Positions 10,223-18,657 of a stretch of 64,000 nt of DNA are shown in pieces. Source of the stretch: Catenulispora acidiphila DSM 44928 (GTDB taxonomy: Bacteria; Actinomycetota; Actinomycetes; Streptomycetales; Catenulisporaceae); assembly GCF_000024025.1 (NCBI RefSeq), contig NC_013131.1, forward strand, positions 558,001 through 622,000, in the 5' to 3' direction. The position numbers and the translations under genes were made by a program. Under the pieces are notes generated by a model. That model saw nothing but the letters and a program-made list of their open reading frames with translations. It was not told where the DNA came from and did not search any database. Every line of letters starts with the position of its first letter. The stretch's first letter is position 1.

Positions 10223-11434
10223 GTGCCGCATTTCTTCTTCAGCTACTCGCGCAAGGATGCACCTGATGAATACCTCTATCGGTTCTACGACGACCTGTGT
10301 AGGGAAATCAGCGTCCGCAGCCATTTCACCATCGAATCCGCGGGGTTCATTGACAAGAACCAGCCAGTGGGCGGTGAATGGGAAGACAGCATCGGAGTAG
10401 CGCTGGGAACGTGTGACGTATTTGTACCCGTCTATTCTCCGAGCTTATTCGGCAGCTCGAACTGCGGCCAGGAATGGCACGCGTTTGGCACTCGGCAGTC
10501 CCGGGCTGGGAAGCTGGCGCCACACATCGTGCCCGTCTGGTGGGTGCCGACACCCGGTGAGCTGCCGACAATCGCGGACCGGATCCAAGACACGCGTAGT
10601 CAGTTCGGCGCGGAGTACCAGAAATACGGACTTCGTTACCTGATGCAGCTGAAGGAGAATGAGAGTCTGTACCGCGACTTCCTCGTCAAGTTCACGATGA
10701 TGGTCCTAGCCGCTGGCGAGAACCCGCCGGAACTCATGAGAGATCTGAGCCTGGCCGGAGCGCCGAACGCCTTCGCGCTCAAGCCGGAGACGACTGGCGG
10801 CCGGGCTCGCCCGCGGTCAGGACTCAAGGCTGGCGGCATCAAGAGCGTGAGGTTCGTCGTCGCCGCAGGTAGCCGCGACGAGATGCGGACGATTCGGGCC
10901 GCCGTAGACGCCTATGGCGCAGGATCGCTGGACTGGCAGCCTTACCATCCCGAACACCCCGACCCCATCGTGCTGCACGCGCAGGGGGTCGCGATAGCAC
11001 ATCGCATGGTCTCCTCCTTCAAGGCAGCCATGGACGATGATCTCTTCGAGCTGCTGGAGCGCTGTCAGGCGAGTCGGGAACCGGTCGTGCTGATCGTCGA
11101 TCCGTGGGTCGTAGAGCTCGACGCCTATAAAGACCTGCTGGCCCGCCTCGACACCGCCAGGTTCGGGACGACCGCCGTCGTCGTCCCCTGGGAGTCCGGG
11201 GCGACGATCGAGTCGAACCTCCGTGACATCCTGACTGTGCACCTGGGTAATTGGATGTACGCGGGCGAGCGGTTCTTCCGGGACGATATCCGATCGATGG
11301 GCGAATTCGAGGCAAACCTCGGCGAGGTGCTGGTCGATATGTGGAGCCGTATCGTCAAATGGTCGGACGCGGTGCGCCGGGTCGACGAGTCCGGGCCTGC
11401 TTCCCGTCCGATCCTGACCGGACCGGGAAGCTGA
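10223..11434 (+). CDS. FxsC-like TIR-domain protein
   Basis: 403 residues. The N-terminal 180 residues form a TIR-like domain (PHFFFSYSRKD at the start, then CDVFVPVYSPSLFGSSNCG and EWHAF). The C-terminal half is the FxsC-type domain, with SVRFVVAAG, a WQPY-HPEHP block, VVLIVDPWVVE and AVVVPWES. The same layout and the same landmark motifs occur in fxsC at 39.5-40.8 kb. The GTG at 10223 is chosen because it puts PHFFFSYSR at the N-terminus, as in the family, and has GAGG five bases upstream; a GTG at 10211 is also in frame. The next gene starts five bases after the stop, so the two are probably one operon. Family members are TIR-fold; NADase activity is unproven here. Confidence 0.85.
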   Translation: MPHFFFSYSRKDAPDEYLYRFYDDLCREISVRSHFTIESAGFIDKNQPVGGEWEDSIGVALGTCDVFVPVYSPSLFGSSNCGQEWHAFGTRQSRAGKLAPHIVPVWWVPTPGELPTIADRIQDTRSQFGAEYQKYGLRYLMQLKENESLYRDFLVKFTMMVLAAGENPPELMRDLSLAGAPNAFALKPETTGGRARPRSGLKAGGIKSVRFVVAAGSRDEMRTIRAAVDAYGAGSLDWQPYHPEHPDPIVLHAQGVAIAHRMVSSFKAAMDDDLFELLERCQASREPVVLIVDPWVVELDAYKDLLARLDTARFGTTAVVVPWESGATIESNLRDILTVHLGNWMYAGERFFRDDIRSMGEFEANLGEVLVDMWSRIVKWSDAVRRVDESGPASRPILTGPGS

Positions 11435-11439
11435 AGGCC

Positions 11440-14400
11440 ATGAAAGGCTCCATCATCACATTCTATTCCTACAAGGGTGGAACCGGCCGCTCCATGGCCC
11501 TGGCCAACGCGGCGTGGATCCTGGCAAGCAACGGCCTGAGGGTACTCGTGGTCGACTGGGACCTTGAAGCGCCGGGCCTTCACCGCTACTTTCACCCCTT
11601 CCTCTCCGACCGGGATCTCAGGACATCGATGGGACTCATCGATCTCGTCTGGGAGTTCGTCGCGGCCGCCTTGGACTCGGAAGCCCAGGACGAGCCCGGC
11701 TGGCACGAGGACTTCGCTCGGATCTCGCCCTATGCAATGTCGATCGACTTCGACTTCCCCGGCCGAGGTACCGTCGACCTGGTGCCAGCGGGAAAGCAGG
11801 ACGCGTCGTACTCGGCGCTGGTCAGCTCCTTCGACTGGGGGAACTTCTATGAGCGTCTCGGCGGCGGCGGCTACCTTGAGGCTTTGAAGCGCGACATGCG
11901 TCTTCACTACGACTACGTACTCATCGACAGTCGCACCGGTCTCAGCGACACCGCCGGGATCTGCACTGTCCACCTGCCAGACATCCTCGTCAATTGCTTC
12001 TCGCTGAGCACCCAGGCCATCGACGGCGCCGCCGCCGTGGCCGGGTCGGTGCACCGCCAGCGGGAGAATCGGCAGGTCCGTATCTTTCCGGTACCCATGC
12101 GCGTCGAGGATGGAGAGCAGGACAAGCTGGACGCCAGCCGGGACTTCGCCCGCGAACGATTCGGCCGCTTCCTGTTCCACGTCTCCGATCCTGAACGCTA
12201 CTGGGGAGAGGTCGAGGTCCCGTACAAGAGCTTTTACGCATATGAGGAGATCCTGGCCACCTTCGGTGACCGGCCGCAGCAGGAGAACAGCGTACTGGCC
12301 GCGACCGAGCGGATTGTCGGGTACTTGTCCGACGGGCAGGTCACAGCTTTGAGTTCATCACTCTCCGAGTCTGAGCGGCGGGTCTGGTTGACCCGCTTCC
12401 AACGCAACGGACCGAAGCTTTCGCGCACCGAACTCGACGTCCGGCTCCCCGGGCCGCCACTGAAAATCTTCATCTCGTACGCACACGACTCGCACGAGCA
12501 CTTCGAAGAGGTCCGCGAGCTGTGGTTCCTCCTTCGCGCCAATGGCACCGACGCCCAGCTTGGCTCACCCGATAACGAGCGCAGGTGGAACGGGCCGGTT
12601 CCGACCGCGACGGAGATCCGCACAGCCGACCTGATCATTGTCGCTGTGTCGCCACTTTATCGACGATCCACCGGCGATGACGGTCAGACATCAGGGGACG
12701 AGAGTGGTGCTGGAGTAGAAGCACGCCTGATCCGAGACGAGGTCCAGGGCGGATACTCCGTGCAACGGATCATCCCGGTCGTTCTCCCGTCGGCCGCCGT
12801 CACGGAGGTGCCAGCCTATCTAGCGGACAGCCCGGTCAGGCCCGTCATCGTCGAGCAGCTCACAGCGGACGGCATCCGACCGCTCCTTCGCCAGGTGGCT
12901 CGCTTCAAGCGAGTCGATCATAAGCGGGCAGACTTCAACCCCTCCTGGCGTGAAAATCTTCCGAAGCCGGAACCCGATCTCGAACAAGCAGCACTTCAGC
13001 TCGCCCGAAGCGTAGCCAGCGGTTGGGAGGTGTCGGCGGCGGCGACACTCAGTCGCCCACCGCTGGCGACCCGATGGTCGGGAAGCCAGCGGCGCGGCTC
13101 GTTCGATGATCTCGTGAACATTTTCCTGACCTCTTCCAGAGGACGGCTGCTCGTCCTGGGCTCAGCCGGCTCGGGTAAGACGACGACGGCAGTCCGTCTA
13201 CTCCTCGACCTGCTAGCCAGAAGAACAGACGAGCCGATTCCGATCCTGCTGGCGGTAGCCACATGGCGGCCGGACGTTGAACATATCAACACCTGGATTA
13301 TCCGACGCTTGCAGGAGGACTACACTGTCGGCGGCATCGCCGAGCGTCTCGTCACGACGGGGATGATCCTTCCGATTCTAGACGGGCTCGACGAGCTGCC
13401 GGTCACCCAGCGTGCGCTGGCACTCGATGCACTTTCTACGCTGAGGATCAACCAGCCCTTCGTGGCAACATGCCGAACCGGCGATTATCGACAGGTGGCG
13501 GCCGAGTTGGGACAAATGCTGGCGAACACTGTCGTCGTCGAACTCGAGCCAATCACCAGCAACGACATCCGCGCCTACCTTGCTGTAGACCTGCCGGATA
13601 GCGATCGTCGTTGGCAGCCGGTATTCGCGCACCTCCGAGAGTTTCCCGGTGGACTACTAGCACAGTCCATGTCGAATCCATTCATGTTGGACCTGATGCG
13701 GGACGCATATCGGAGGCCAAACACCGATCCGGCCGAACTCCTAAATAACCGGCTGTTTCCCACCACGCAAGCAATCGAGCATCGTCTCTTCGGCACGTTT
13801 ATCGGCAGAGCCTATGCGCCGCGTCCAAGCACCAGACCAGAATCGACATACGACGCTTCATCGGCCGACCGCTGGCTTAGCTTCCTCGCGCGCTCGCTGC
13901 ATGAGCAGCACACGCGAGATTTGTCCTGGTGGCATCTTCACCGCGTGCTGCCTCCAGGGGGCCTGAGGACTCTGCTCGCGCTCGCGGCCGGATTCTTCGG
14001 GGCCCTTATGCTTGGCTTGGCTGGCCTCCGATTCGACGTGTTGCCGGACATCGCAGCAATCCCCGGCTGGGTGAAAGGCGCGCTCGCCGGCACCGGACTC
14101 GGGCTATTCGTTGCCCTCGTGGCGAGGGAGCCTGTACAGCTCAGCAAACCATCCCCCCGGCGCGCCGAACCAAGTCCAAGGCGCCGTCAGCTGGGGCGTC
14201 TCGTCGGCATTTCCGCTGATCTCAACCAGGCGTCCAGCCCAGCTGCGGCACTGCTCATTGAACGCAGGACAGTATCGACGGTCGGACTGCTAATGGTTCT
14301 CGTGATCGGCATCTCAGAACTGGTATCCGGCATCCCAAGAGCCTTGGTCGAGCCGATTGTGGCAACGGCCGTCGGCCTGATTATGGTCCGCTTCAGCACG

Positions 14401-14580
14401 AGCTCGTGGGGGTGGTACTCGGTGACGCGCTGGTGGCTGGCGCTCCGAGGGGTACTGCCGTTGCGAGTAATGCGGTTCCTCGGCGACGCGCATGCTCGTG
14501 GCGTTCTGCGCCAGCAAGGAGTCGCCTACCAGTTCCGCGACGTCGCACTCCTCGAATGGTTCGCCGGAGATCATATATGA
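11440..14580 (+). CDS. KGGTGR-motif ATPase / TIR-like / NACHT / four-TM signalling protein
   Basis: 1046 residues. Domain order: a MinD/ParA-like SIMIBI ATPase (residues 1-300; variant Walker A YKGGTGRS at 11-18, DWDLEAPGLHRYF, and YVLIDSRTG as Walker B); a TIR/SEFIR-like domain (about 341-490; LKIFISYAHDS, ADLIIVAVSPLYRRS); a NACHT NTPase (GSAGSGKTT at about 574, LPILDGLDELP at about 645, then PITSNDIRAYL and a helical arm); and a C-terminal membrane region with two helical hairpins (about 845-905 and 945-990), ending in the FRDVALLEWFA tail common to NACHT proteins. STAND/NACHT proteins sense a trigger and oligomerise, which would bring the TIR domains together. It follows the FxsC-like gene by five bases and converges on the SLATT gene with a 10-bp overlap of 3' ends. 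Confidence 0.88.
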   Translation: MKGSIITFYSYKGGTGRSMALANAAWILASNGLRVLVVDWDLEAPGLHRYFHPFLSDRDLRTSMGLIDLVWEFVAAALDSEAQDEPGWHEDFARISPYAMSIDFDFPGRGTVDLVPAGKQDASYSALVSSFDWGNFYERLGGGGYLEALKRDMRLHYDYVLIDSRTGLSDTAGICTVHLPDILVNCFSLSTQAIDGAAAVAGSVHRQRENRQVRIFPVPMRVEDGEQDKLDASRDFARERFGRFLFHVSDPERYWGEVEVPYKSFYAYEEILATFGDRPQQENSVLAATERIVGYLSDGQVTALSSSLSESERRVWLTRFQRNGPKLSRTELDVRLPGPPLKIFISYAHDSHEHFEEVRELWFLLRANGTDAQLGSPDNERRWNGPVPTATEIRTADLIIVAVSPLYRRSTGDDGQTSGDESGAGVEARLIRDEVQGGYSVQRIIPVVLPSAAVTEVPAYLADSPVRPVIVEQLTADGIRPLLRQVARFKRVDHKRADFNPSWRENLPKPEPDLEQAALQLARSVASGWEVSAAATLSRPPLATRWSGSQRRGSFDDLVNIFLTSSRGRLLVLGSAGSGKTTTAVRLLLDLLARRTDEPIPILLAVATWRPDVEHINTWIIRRLQEDYTVGGIAERLVTTGMILPILDGLDELPVTQRALALDALSTLRINQPFVATCRTGDYRQVAAELGQMLANTVVVELEPITSNDIRAYLAVDLPDSDRRWQPVFAHLREFPGGLLAQSMSNPFMLDLMRDAYRRPNTDPAELLNNRLFPTTQAIEHRLFGTFIGRAYAPRPSTRPESTYDASSADRWLSFLARSLHEQHTRDLSWWHLHRVLPPGGLRTLLALAAGFFGALMLGLAGLRFDVLPDIAAIPGWVKGALAGTGLGLFVALVAREPVQLSKPSPRRAEPSPRRRQLGRLVGISADLNQASSPAAALLIERRTVSTVGLLMVLVIGISELVSGIPRALVEPIVATAVGLIMVRFSTSSWGWYSVTRWWLALRGVLPLRVMRFLGDAHARGVLRQQGVAYQFRDVALLEWFAGDHI

Positions 14581-15023
14581 CCTGTCTGAGTGCGCTCGGA
14601 AACGACCTTGACCCAACCGGCCATCTCCTCCTGTTCGATCTTGGAGATCATGGCTGCCAGGATCTGGTCCCTCGACGTCGGGTCACCGTAGGGAGCCGAC
14701 GTCGTGTGGTAGCGGCGCCGTTCCGCCTCGACGGCCTCCCGCGCCCCGTTGAACCGCAGATAGTTCTCCTGCCAGTTGAACGTGGACCGCAAGCTGGTCA
14801 CGACCACGATCACGGCCCCCAGGATCGCCGGCACGGTCGCGTTGTGCGGAGCGATCACCGCGGAGACTGGAATGGCGGCGGCAGCGACCTGCGACCCGAT
14901 TGCCGAGATCCGATGACGCTGCCTCGCATGAATGGCTGCTTGTCGGTACCAGTCGTAGGAACCGTTTGCCAAGCCCAGCGCATAGCTCGACTCCTGACGC
15001 GCCGCACCCGAATCCGTGGCCAT
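14571..15023 (-). CDS. DUF4231 / SLATT-type two-TM protein
   Basis: 150 residues. An N-terminal helical segment (WYRQAAIHARQRHRISAIGS) leads into two adjacent hydrophobic helices (QVAAAAIPVSAVIAP and VPAILGAVIVVVTSLRS). A soluble helix-rich C-terminus follows, with FNWQENYLRFNGAREAVEAE and AAMISKIEQEEMAGW. This is the DUF4231 pattern, one of the SLATT families proposed by comparative genomics to be pore-forming effectors in nucleotide-sensing conflict systems. The gene is transcribed towards the NACHT gene and the two overlap by 10 bp at their stops. Membership of the system is inferred from this packing and from the known habits of SLATT proteins. Confidence 0.8.
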   Translation of the reverse strand: MATDSGAARQESSYALGLANGSYDWYRQAAIHARQRHRISAIGSQVAAAAIPVSAVIAPHNATVPAILGAVIVVVTSLRSTFNWQENYLRFNGAREAVEAERRRYHTTSAPYGDPTSRDQILAAMISKIEQEEMAGWVKVVSERTQTGHI

Positions 15024-15215
15024 TGGCCGCCTCCCTACAAGACGTGAATACGTCCGCCGGTCATGTGGTGACGGGAACCGGCGATCCTTAGACGTATCAA
15101 TACGGGTTGAGGCTCGTTTCTACCGCACCGAGCGCACTATGTCAGGATCCTGGGCAATGGCTACACCTCAGGCGGCGGCACGTCTGCCTGCCACCGTGCT
15201 CTCTCTTGTAGCCAC

Positions 15216-15332
15216 CGCGGAAGGATCTTCGAGTCGATCAACAACACCGGCGCCCGCCTCTCCCAGGCGGACCTCATGCGCAACCACTACGCCCCGGGGT
15301 TTCAGTTCCAGACCCCTGCCCACGACGGCTAG
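15216..15332 (+). pseudogene. Fragment of a DUF262 (GmrSD-like) protein
   Basis: One frame reads RGRIFESINNTGARLSQADL followed by MRNHY and then unrelated residues to a TAG at 15330. The short block is characteristic of DUF262 proteins (the pattern is IFE-x-LN-x-TG-x-x-L-x-x-AD-x-x-RN). DUF262 is the GmrS part of type IV restriction enzymes that act on modified DNA. Nothing upstream or downstream continues the homology, so this is a scar of a lost gene. It shows that the island once held further defence genes. The fragment is short, so the call is tentative. Confidence 0.5.
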
Positions 15333-15499
15333 TTATGAGAGGCCTGATAAGGCAAATGTTATAGCGGGTGCTCGCGCGGGCGTGCCGGCTTTACCAGGCC
15401 CAGGTACCAGTCCACAGATCGAGAACCGGGCGCTTTGCCTCGGCGCGGTCCCACTTGCTGTATCGCGATGGTTGGAACCCAGGCGAAGGCACGACCATC

Positions 15500-15539
15500 A
15501 TCGGGTAGGCGGGTCGAGCGATCGACCTGCCTACCCGAT
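15500..15539 (-). terminator. Strong stem-loop downstream of the DUF4429/SHOCT gene
   Basis: An 18-bp stem with one G-U type mismatch and a four-base loop (arms 15500-15517 and 15522-15539) lies nine bases beyond the stop of the leftward gene at 15548. There is no U-tract, which is common for actinomycete terminators. Its position makes it a terminator for that gene. Confidence 0.7.
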
Positions 15540-15547
15540 TCCTGGCG

Positions 15548-16078
15548 CTAAAGCCCGAGCAGCTTCGCTTTTGCCACCGCGAACTCCTCCTCGCTGAGAT
15601 GGCCGTGCTCCTTAAGCCGTGCGAGGTTTCCGATTTGGTCGGCGAGGGAGGGCTCTTGCGCTGGCATGGTCGGCGGAGCCCACCCAGGCGGCGGAGGAGG
15701 GGGCGGCATGGTCCAGCCGGAAGTCGTCATAGCCGTACGGTTGCGTAGAGCGGTGTCGATCGCGTCGCGCACCCGCCGGAAGTCGTTGCTGTGGAGTGTG
15801 AAGTCAACGGTCATCGGGTCAGTGGAAGATCGCGTGCTGTTCTGGCGCGGCGCTACGGTACCGGCGACCAGGATGGTGATCCGTCCATGGTTGGCTCCGG
15901 TCGGCTTGAAGTCCACGCCCGTGACCTGCTCGATCGGGACTGTGGTCGTGCCGCTTCCGCTGAGTCCCCGAGCGAGAATGCCGCCCCTCGTGATTGTGAT
16001 GGCCCGGCCGTCGAAGCTGATTTGCCCGGTCCTGCCCTTCGCGGAGACCGGTCCGAACATGCCTGGCGACGTACTCAT
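15548..16078 (-). CDS. DUF4429-like protein with C-terminal SHOCT domain
   Basis: 176 residues. The N-terminal 110 residues are a beta-rich, PH-like module (GQISFDGRAITITRGG, TVPIEQVTGVDFKP, VDFTLHSNDFRRVRDAI), as in DUF4429 proteins. A short proline stretch (PPPPPPPGW) follows. The C-terminus is a SHOCT domain (LADQIGNLARLKEHGHLSEE then FAVAKAKLLGL), a short helical element usually found at the ends of membrane- or oligomer-associated proteins. No catalytic residues are seen. The gene stands alone between the SLATT gene and an IS scar, and is followed by a strong stem-loop. Its role is unknown. Confidence 0.8.
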   Translation of the reverse strand: MSTSPGMFGPVSAKGRTGQISFDGRAITITRGGILARGLSGSGTTTVPIEQVTGVDFKPTGANHGRITILVAGTVAPRQNSTRSSTDPMTVDFTLHSNDFRRVRDAIDTALRNRTAMTTSGWTMPPPPPPPGWAPPTMPAQEPSLADQIGNLARLKEHGHLSEEEFAVAKAKLLGL

Positions 16079-16194
16079 GAGTTCCCCCTCGGTTGGGACG
16101 GTACGCAGTAGCGTATGCCCTTTGTTATTCCCTCTCGCGGGTGATTCTGGTGGGTATGTCGGGACCCACTTCGACGGTCTGAGCGGGGCACCGT

Positions 16195-16330
16195 CGTCGG
16201 CTGTCCACCGTCAGGGCGGTCCTCAAGACGGTCGGCGTCGACCCGCACCCCGGCGCAATGGCCCGACTGGCACAGTTCCTGCGCTCCCAAGGCCAGGGCG
16301 ATCCTGGCGACCGACTTCTTCACGGTGATG
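16195..16330 (+). pseudogene. Integrase-type transposase fragment, frameshifted
   Basis: Two frames together give VLKTVGVDP, then AQFLRSQ, then ILATDFFTV. These are the linker and first catalytic strand of the integrase-core transposase family that is intact at 46.9-48.0 kb. A frameshift lies inside the GVDP-to-QFLRSQ stretch and another just before ILATDFF. Only about 45 residues of the roughly 350 remain. It marks a past insertion directly upstream of the MazG/PurZ-like cassette. Confidence 0.6.
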
Positions 16331-16507
16331 TTCCGCCAGCCGGTGTTGCGACGTCCGTTCCCAAACTGTGCCCGGACTCGTCCACGCTTCGTCGCCGCAG
16401 CATCAAGCGGCCACATGAAACATCGCGTCGGGACCGCTAGACACGATTGAGCGAGGGTCTTGTGACCCGGTCCTTCTGAGGCGCGTCAGTGTGAAAAGGT
16501 TGCCCGC

Positions 16508-17116
16508 ATGACGCGCACCACGAGAACCTCACTAGATTCGTCCGGTAGCGATAGCGACGAGTCTGAGTCGCGACAGGCGCCGATTGCCGGCCGACGCGGC
16601 GCCCTCTCAGGCGTGTTCACCGATCGGAGCCCGGGAGCCATGACGGTAGAGAGTGGCATCCGAGAAGCGGGGCGGCTCTGTGTCGAGCCTGGGCTTAGCG
16701 ATGCGATGCGAGCTGTCGCGGCGTTCCATACAGCGTTTGACCTTCCCCGACAGCCAGTACCCTCTACAGATGTGAGTACGGAGCTGGCCCAGCTGCGTGT
16801 GGACCTCCTTGTCGAGGAGGTGGGTGAGTTCGCCGATGCAACTAGCAAGCGTGATCTCACCGCCATGGCAGACGCGTTGGGCGACATCATCTACGTTGCC
16901 TATGGTGCGGCGGTTACCTACGGGATTGATCTTGATGCTGTGCTTATGGAGATCCATCGTTCCAACATGAGCAAGCTTGGGTCTGACGGACGTCCCGTGC
17001 TCCGGCAAGATGGCAAGGTGTTGAAATCATCAAGCTATCGCCCCCCGGATGTTGCTCGCGTACTGGCCGAGCAGTCAGAACTTACGGTGGTCAGCGAGGC
17101 GATTGATCACCCATAG
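16508..17116 (+). CDS. MazG-like nucleotide pyrophosphohydrolase
   Basis: 202 residues. The first 60 or so are polar and low in complexity. The all-alpha MazG core begins near residue 67 (MRAVAAFHTAFDLP). It has the two metal-binding signatures of the superfamily: EEVGEF (E-E-x-x-E) near residue 100 and DALGDIIYVAYG (D-x-x-x-D) near residue 120. HRSNMSKLGSDGRPV and GKVLKSSSYRPPD follow, as in short phage-type and actinobacterial MazG proteins. The expected reaction is (d)NTP to (d)NMP plus pyrophosphate; the base preference cannot be read from the sequence. In Z-genome phages a MazG-like enzyme (MazZ) supplies dGMP to PurZ, and a PurZ-like gene lies two genes downstream. AAAAGG precedes the ATG at 16508; internal ATGs at 16640 and 16706 are possible starts. 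Confidence 0.85.
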   Translation: MTRTTRTSLDSSGSDSDESESRQAPIAGRRGALSGVFTDRSPGAMTVESGIREAGRLCVEPGLSDAMRAVAAFHTAFDLPRQPVPSTDVSTELAQLRVDLLVEEVGEFADATSKRDLTAMADALGDIIYVAYGAAVTYGIDLDAVLMEIHRSNMSKLGSDGRPVLRQDGKVLKSSSYRPPDVARVLAEQSELTVVSEAIDHP

Positions 17117-17176
17117 GGAGCTGTGTGAACCGCCGATACGCTTTCGGCCGTCGCCGTTGCCAGCTATCGTCAGGCT

Positions 17177-18604
17177 ATGGCCGCCGAAGGAGCGATCACC
17201 GAGAGCTCATCGTGGACTAACACTTCCGTTTTGCTGTTTGTCGGCGATGATGACCCGTTGGCGGCAGTCACTGCTCTCGCCAAGAAGATCATAAACGAGG
17301 CCGAAGACTGTGGGCTTCAGGGGCCGCCGTTTGATCCTTTTGCCCTCGCCGAGTTGCTTGGGCTGTCGCTGCGAGCGCGGGCTGACATAGCAGACGCTCA
17401 TATCAGTGCAGACACCATTGGGGTCAGATCGACTCCAGACGCCCCGCTAGGGCACTTTGTCCAGGCCAAGCGGTCACTGGCAATCGAATACAACCCGACG
17501 CGGCCACGAGGCCGCCTTCGCTACAGCGTTGCTCACGAGATCGCCCATGCACTGTTTCCCGACGTCGCGGACGTAGTGCGGCATCGTACGGGGAGCGGTG
17601 GTGTGGCGGGGTACGGCGGTGACGACTCTTGGCAGCTTGAGCTGTTGTGCAACGTCGTGGCCGCTGAGCTGTTGATGCCGGACCAAGCAGTTGCCGGACT
17701 CATTGATATCGATCCCGATATCGACTTCATCATGGAGTACCGACGGCGCTTTGACGTTTCCACCGAAGCGCTGCTGCGAAGGCTTGTCGGTCTGACGGGA
17801 CGGGGCCTGGCACTCGTTGCAGCCTCACGCTCGCAGGACGACGCTAGCGCATCCCTGATCGTCGAGTACGTGGTCGGATCGGCTCAGTTCTCCCCGCGTG
17901 TGCACCGAGGCGCCACAGTGTCCTCGGCTGGTGCGTTCGGAAAATGCGTTGCCGTGAGCCAGACTGCCCGGGGTGTGGAGACACTTGAGACGGTGCCTTT
18001 GCGGGTGCAAGCCGTCGGTGTACCGCCGTATCCCGGCTTCTCCCTACCGCGCGTGCTCGCGCTCGTTGAGCCGGTCGTCCCCATCGGCAAGGAGTCGGGT
18101 GGACTGCGTTATCGAAGCGGTGATGTCACCAACTTCTCTGCGGGTGACAGGCCAGTCGTGATCGCTCATGTCGTAAACGACTCGGCGCATGCGTGGAGTC
18201 GCCGCGGTGTCGCGGCTGCGCTTTCGACACGTTTCCCGGCCGCAGCGCGTGCCTTTCAAGCGTGGACGGTAGCAGCGCCGACGAATTTGGAGCTGGGTCG
18301 CGTACACGCTGTTGACGTCACGACCGGTCAGAGCCTGGTCACGATCGCGAGCATGGTGGTGCAGCGCGGGTACGGAGCGGGATTCTCAACTCGGCTGGAC
18401 TACCAAGCGTTGGATACTGCGCTTGCCGCTGTCGCAAAGTTCGCGCTCACAAAAGGTGCAGACGTCCACTTGCCCCGAATCGGAGCTGGGCAGGCAGGGG
18501 GGCGCTGGGACCTGATTGCACAGGCGATTGAGCGCAACTTGGTTGGTGCCGGCCTGGAGGTTGTTGTCTACACCCTGCCTCAGCGCCCGCGGGGAAAGAC
18601 TTAG
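17177..18604 (+). CDS. ImmA/IrrE-type metalloprotease fused to a macro domain
   Basis: 475 residues. The N-terminal half is an ImmA/IrrE (COG2856) zinc protease. It has HEIAH at about residues 120-124, preceded by RGRLRYSVA, and the third-ligand helix LLCNVVAAELLMP near residue 160. ImmA-type enzymes cleave repressors to switch on mobile elements or stress genes. From about residue 325 the protein turns into a macro domain: VIAHVVNDSAHAWSRRGVAA, FPAAARAFQAW, and VHLPRIGAGQAGGRWDLIAQ split as in ADP-ribose-binding or -hydrolysing members. The fusion suggests a sensor or antitoxin that reads ADP-ribose or a related nucleotide and responds by proteolysis; this is inference. It lies 60 bp after the mazG-like gene and 53 bp before the kinase/PurZ-like gene. 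Confidence 0.85.
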   Translation: MAAEGAITESSSWTNTSVLLFVGDDDPLAAVTALAKKIINEAEDCGLQGPPFDPFALAELLGLSLRARADIADAHISADTIGVRSTPDAPLGHFVQAKRSLAIEYNPTRPRGRLRYSVAHEIAHALFPDVADVVRHRTGSGGVAGYGGDDSWQLELLCNVVAAELLMPDQAVAGLIDIDPDIDFIMEYRRRFDVSTEALLRRLVGLTGRGLALVAASRSQDDASASLIVEYVVGSAQFSPRVHRGATVSSAGAFGKCVAVSQTARGVETLETVPLRVQAVGVPPYPGFSLPRVLALVEPVVPIGKESGGLRYRSGDVTNFSAGDRPVVIAHVVNDSAHAWSRRGVAAALSTRFPAAARAFQAWTVAAPTNLELGRVHAVDVTTGQSLVTIASMVVQRGYGAGFSTRLDYQALDTALAAVAKFALTKGADVHLPRIGAGQAGGRWDLIAQAIERNLVGAGLEVVVYTLPQRPRGKT

Positions 18605-18657
18605 GAAGATGACTGCTACGCGCCGTGACCATCACGATCGGATAGGCAGCCTGCATC

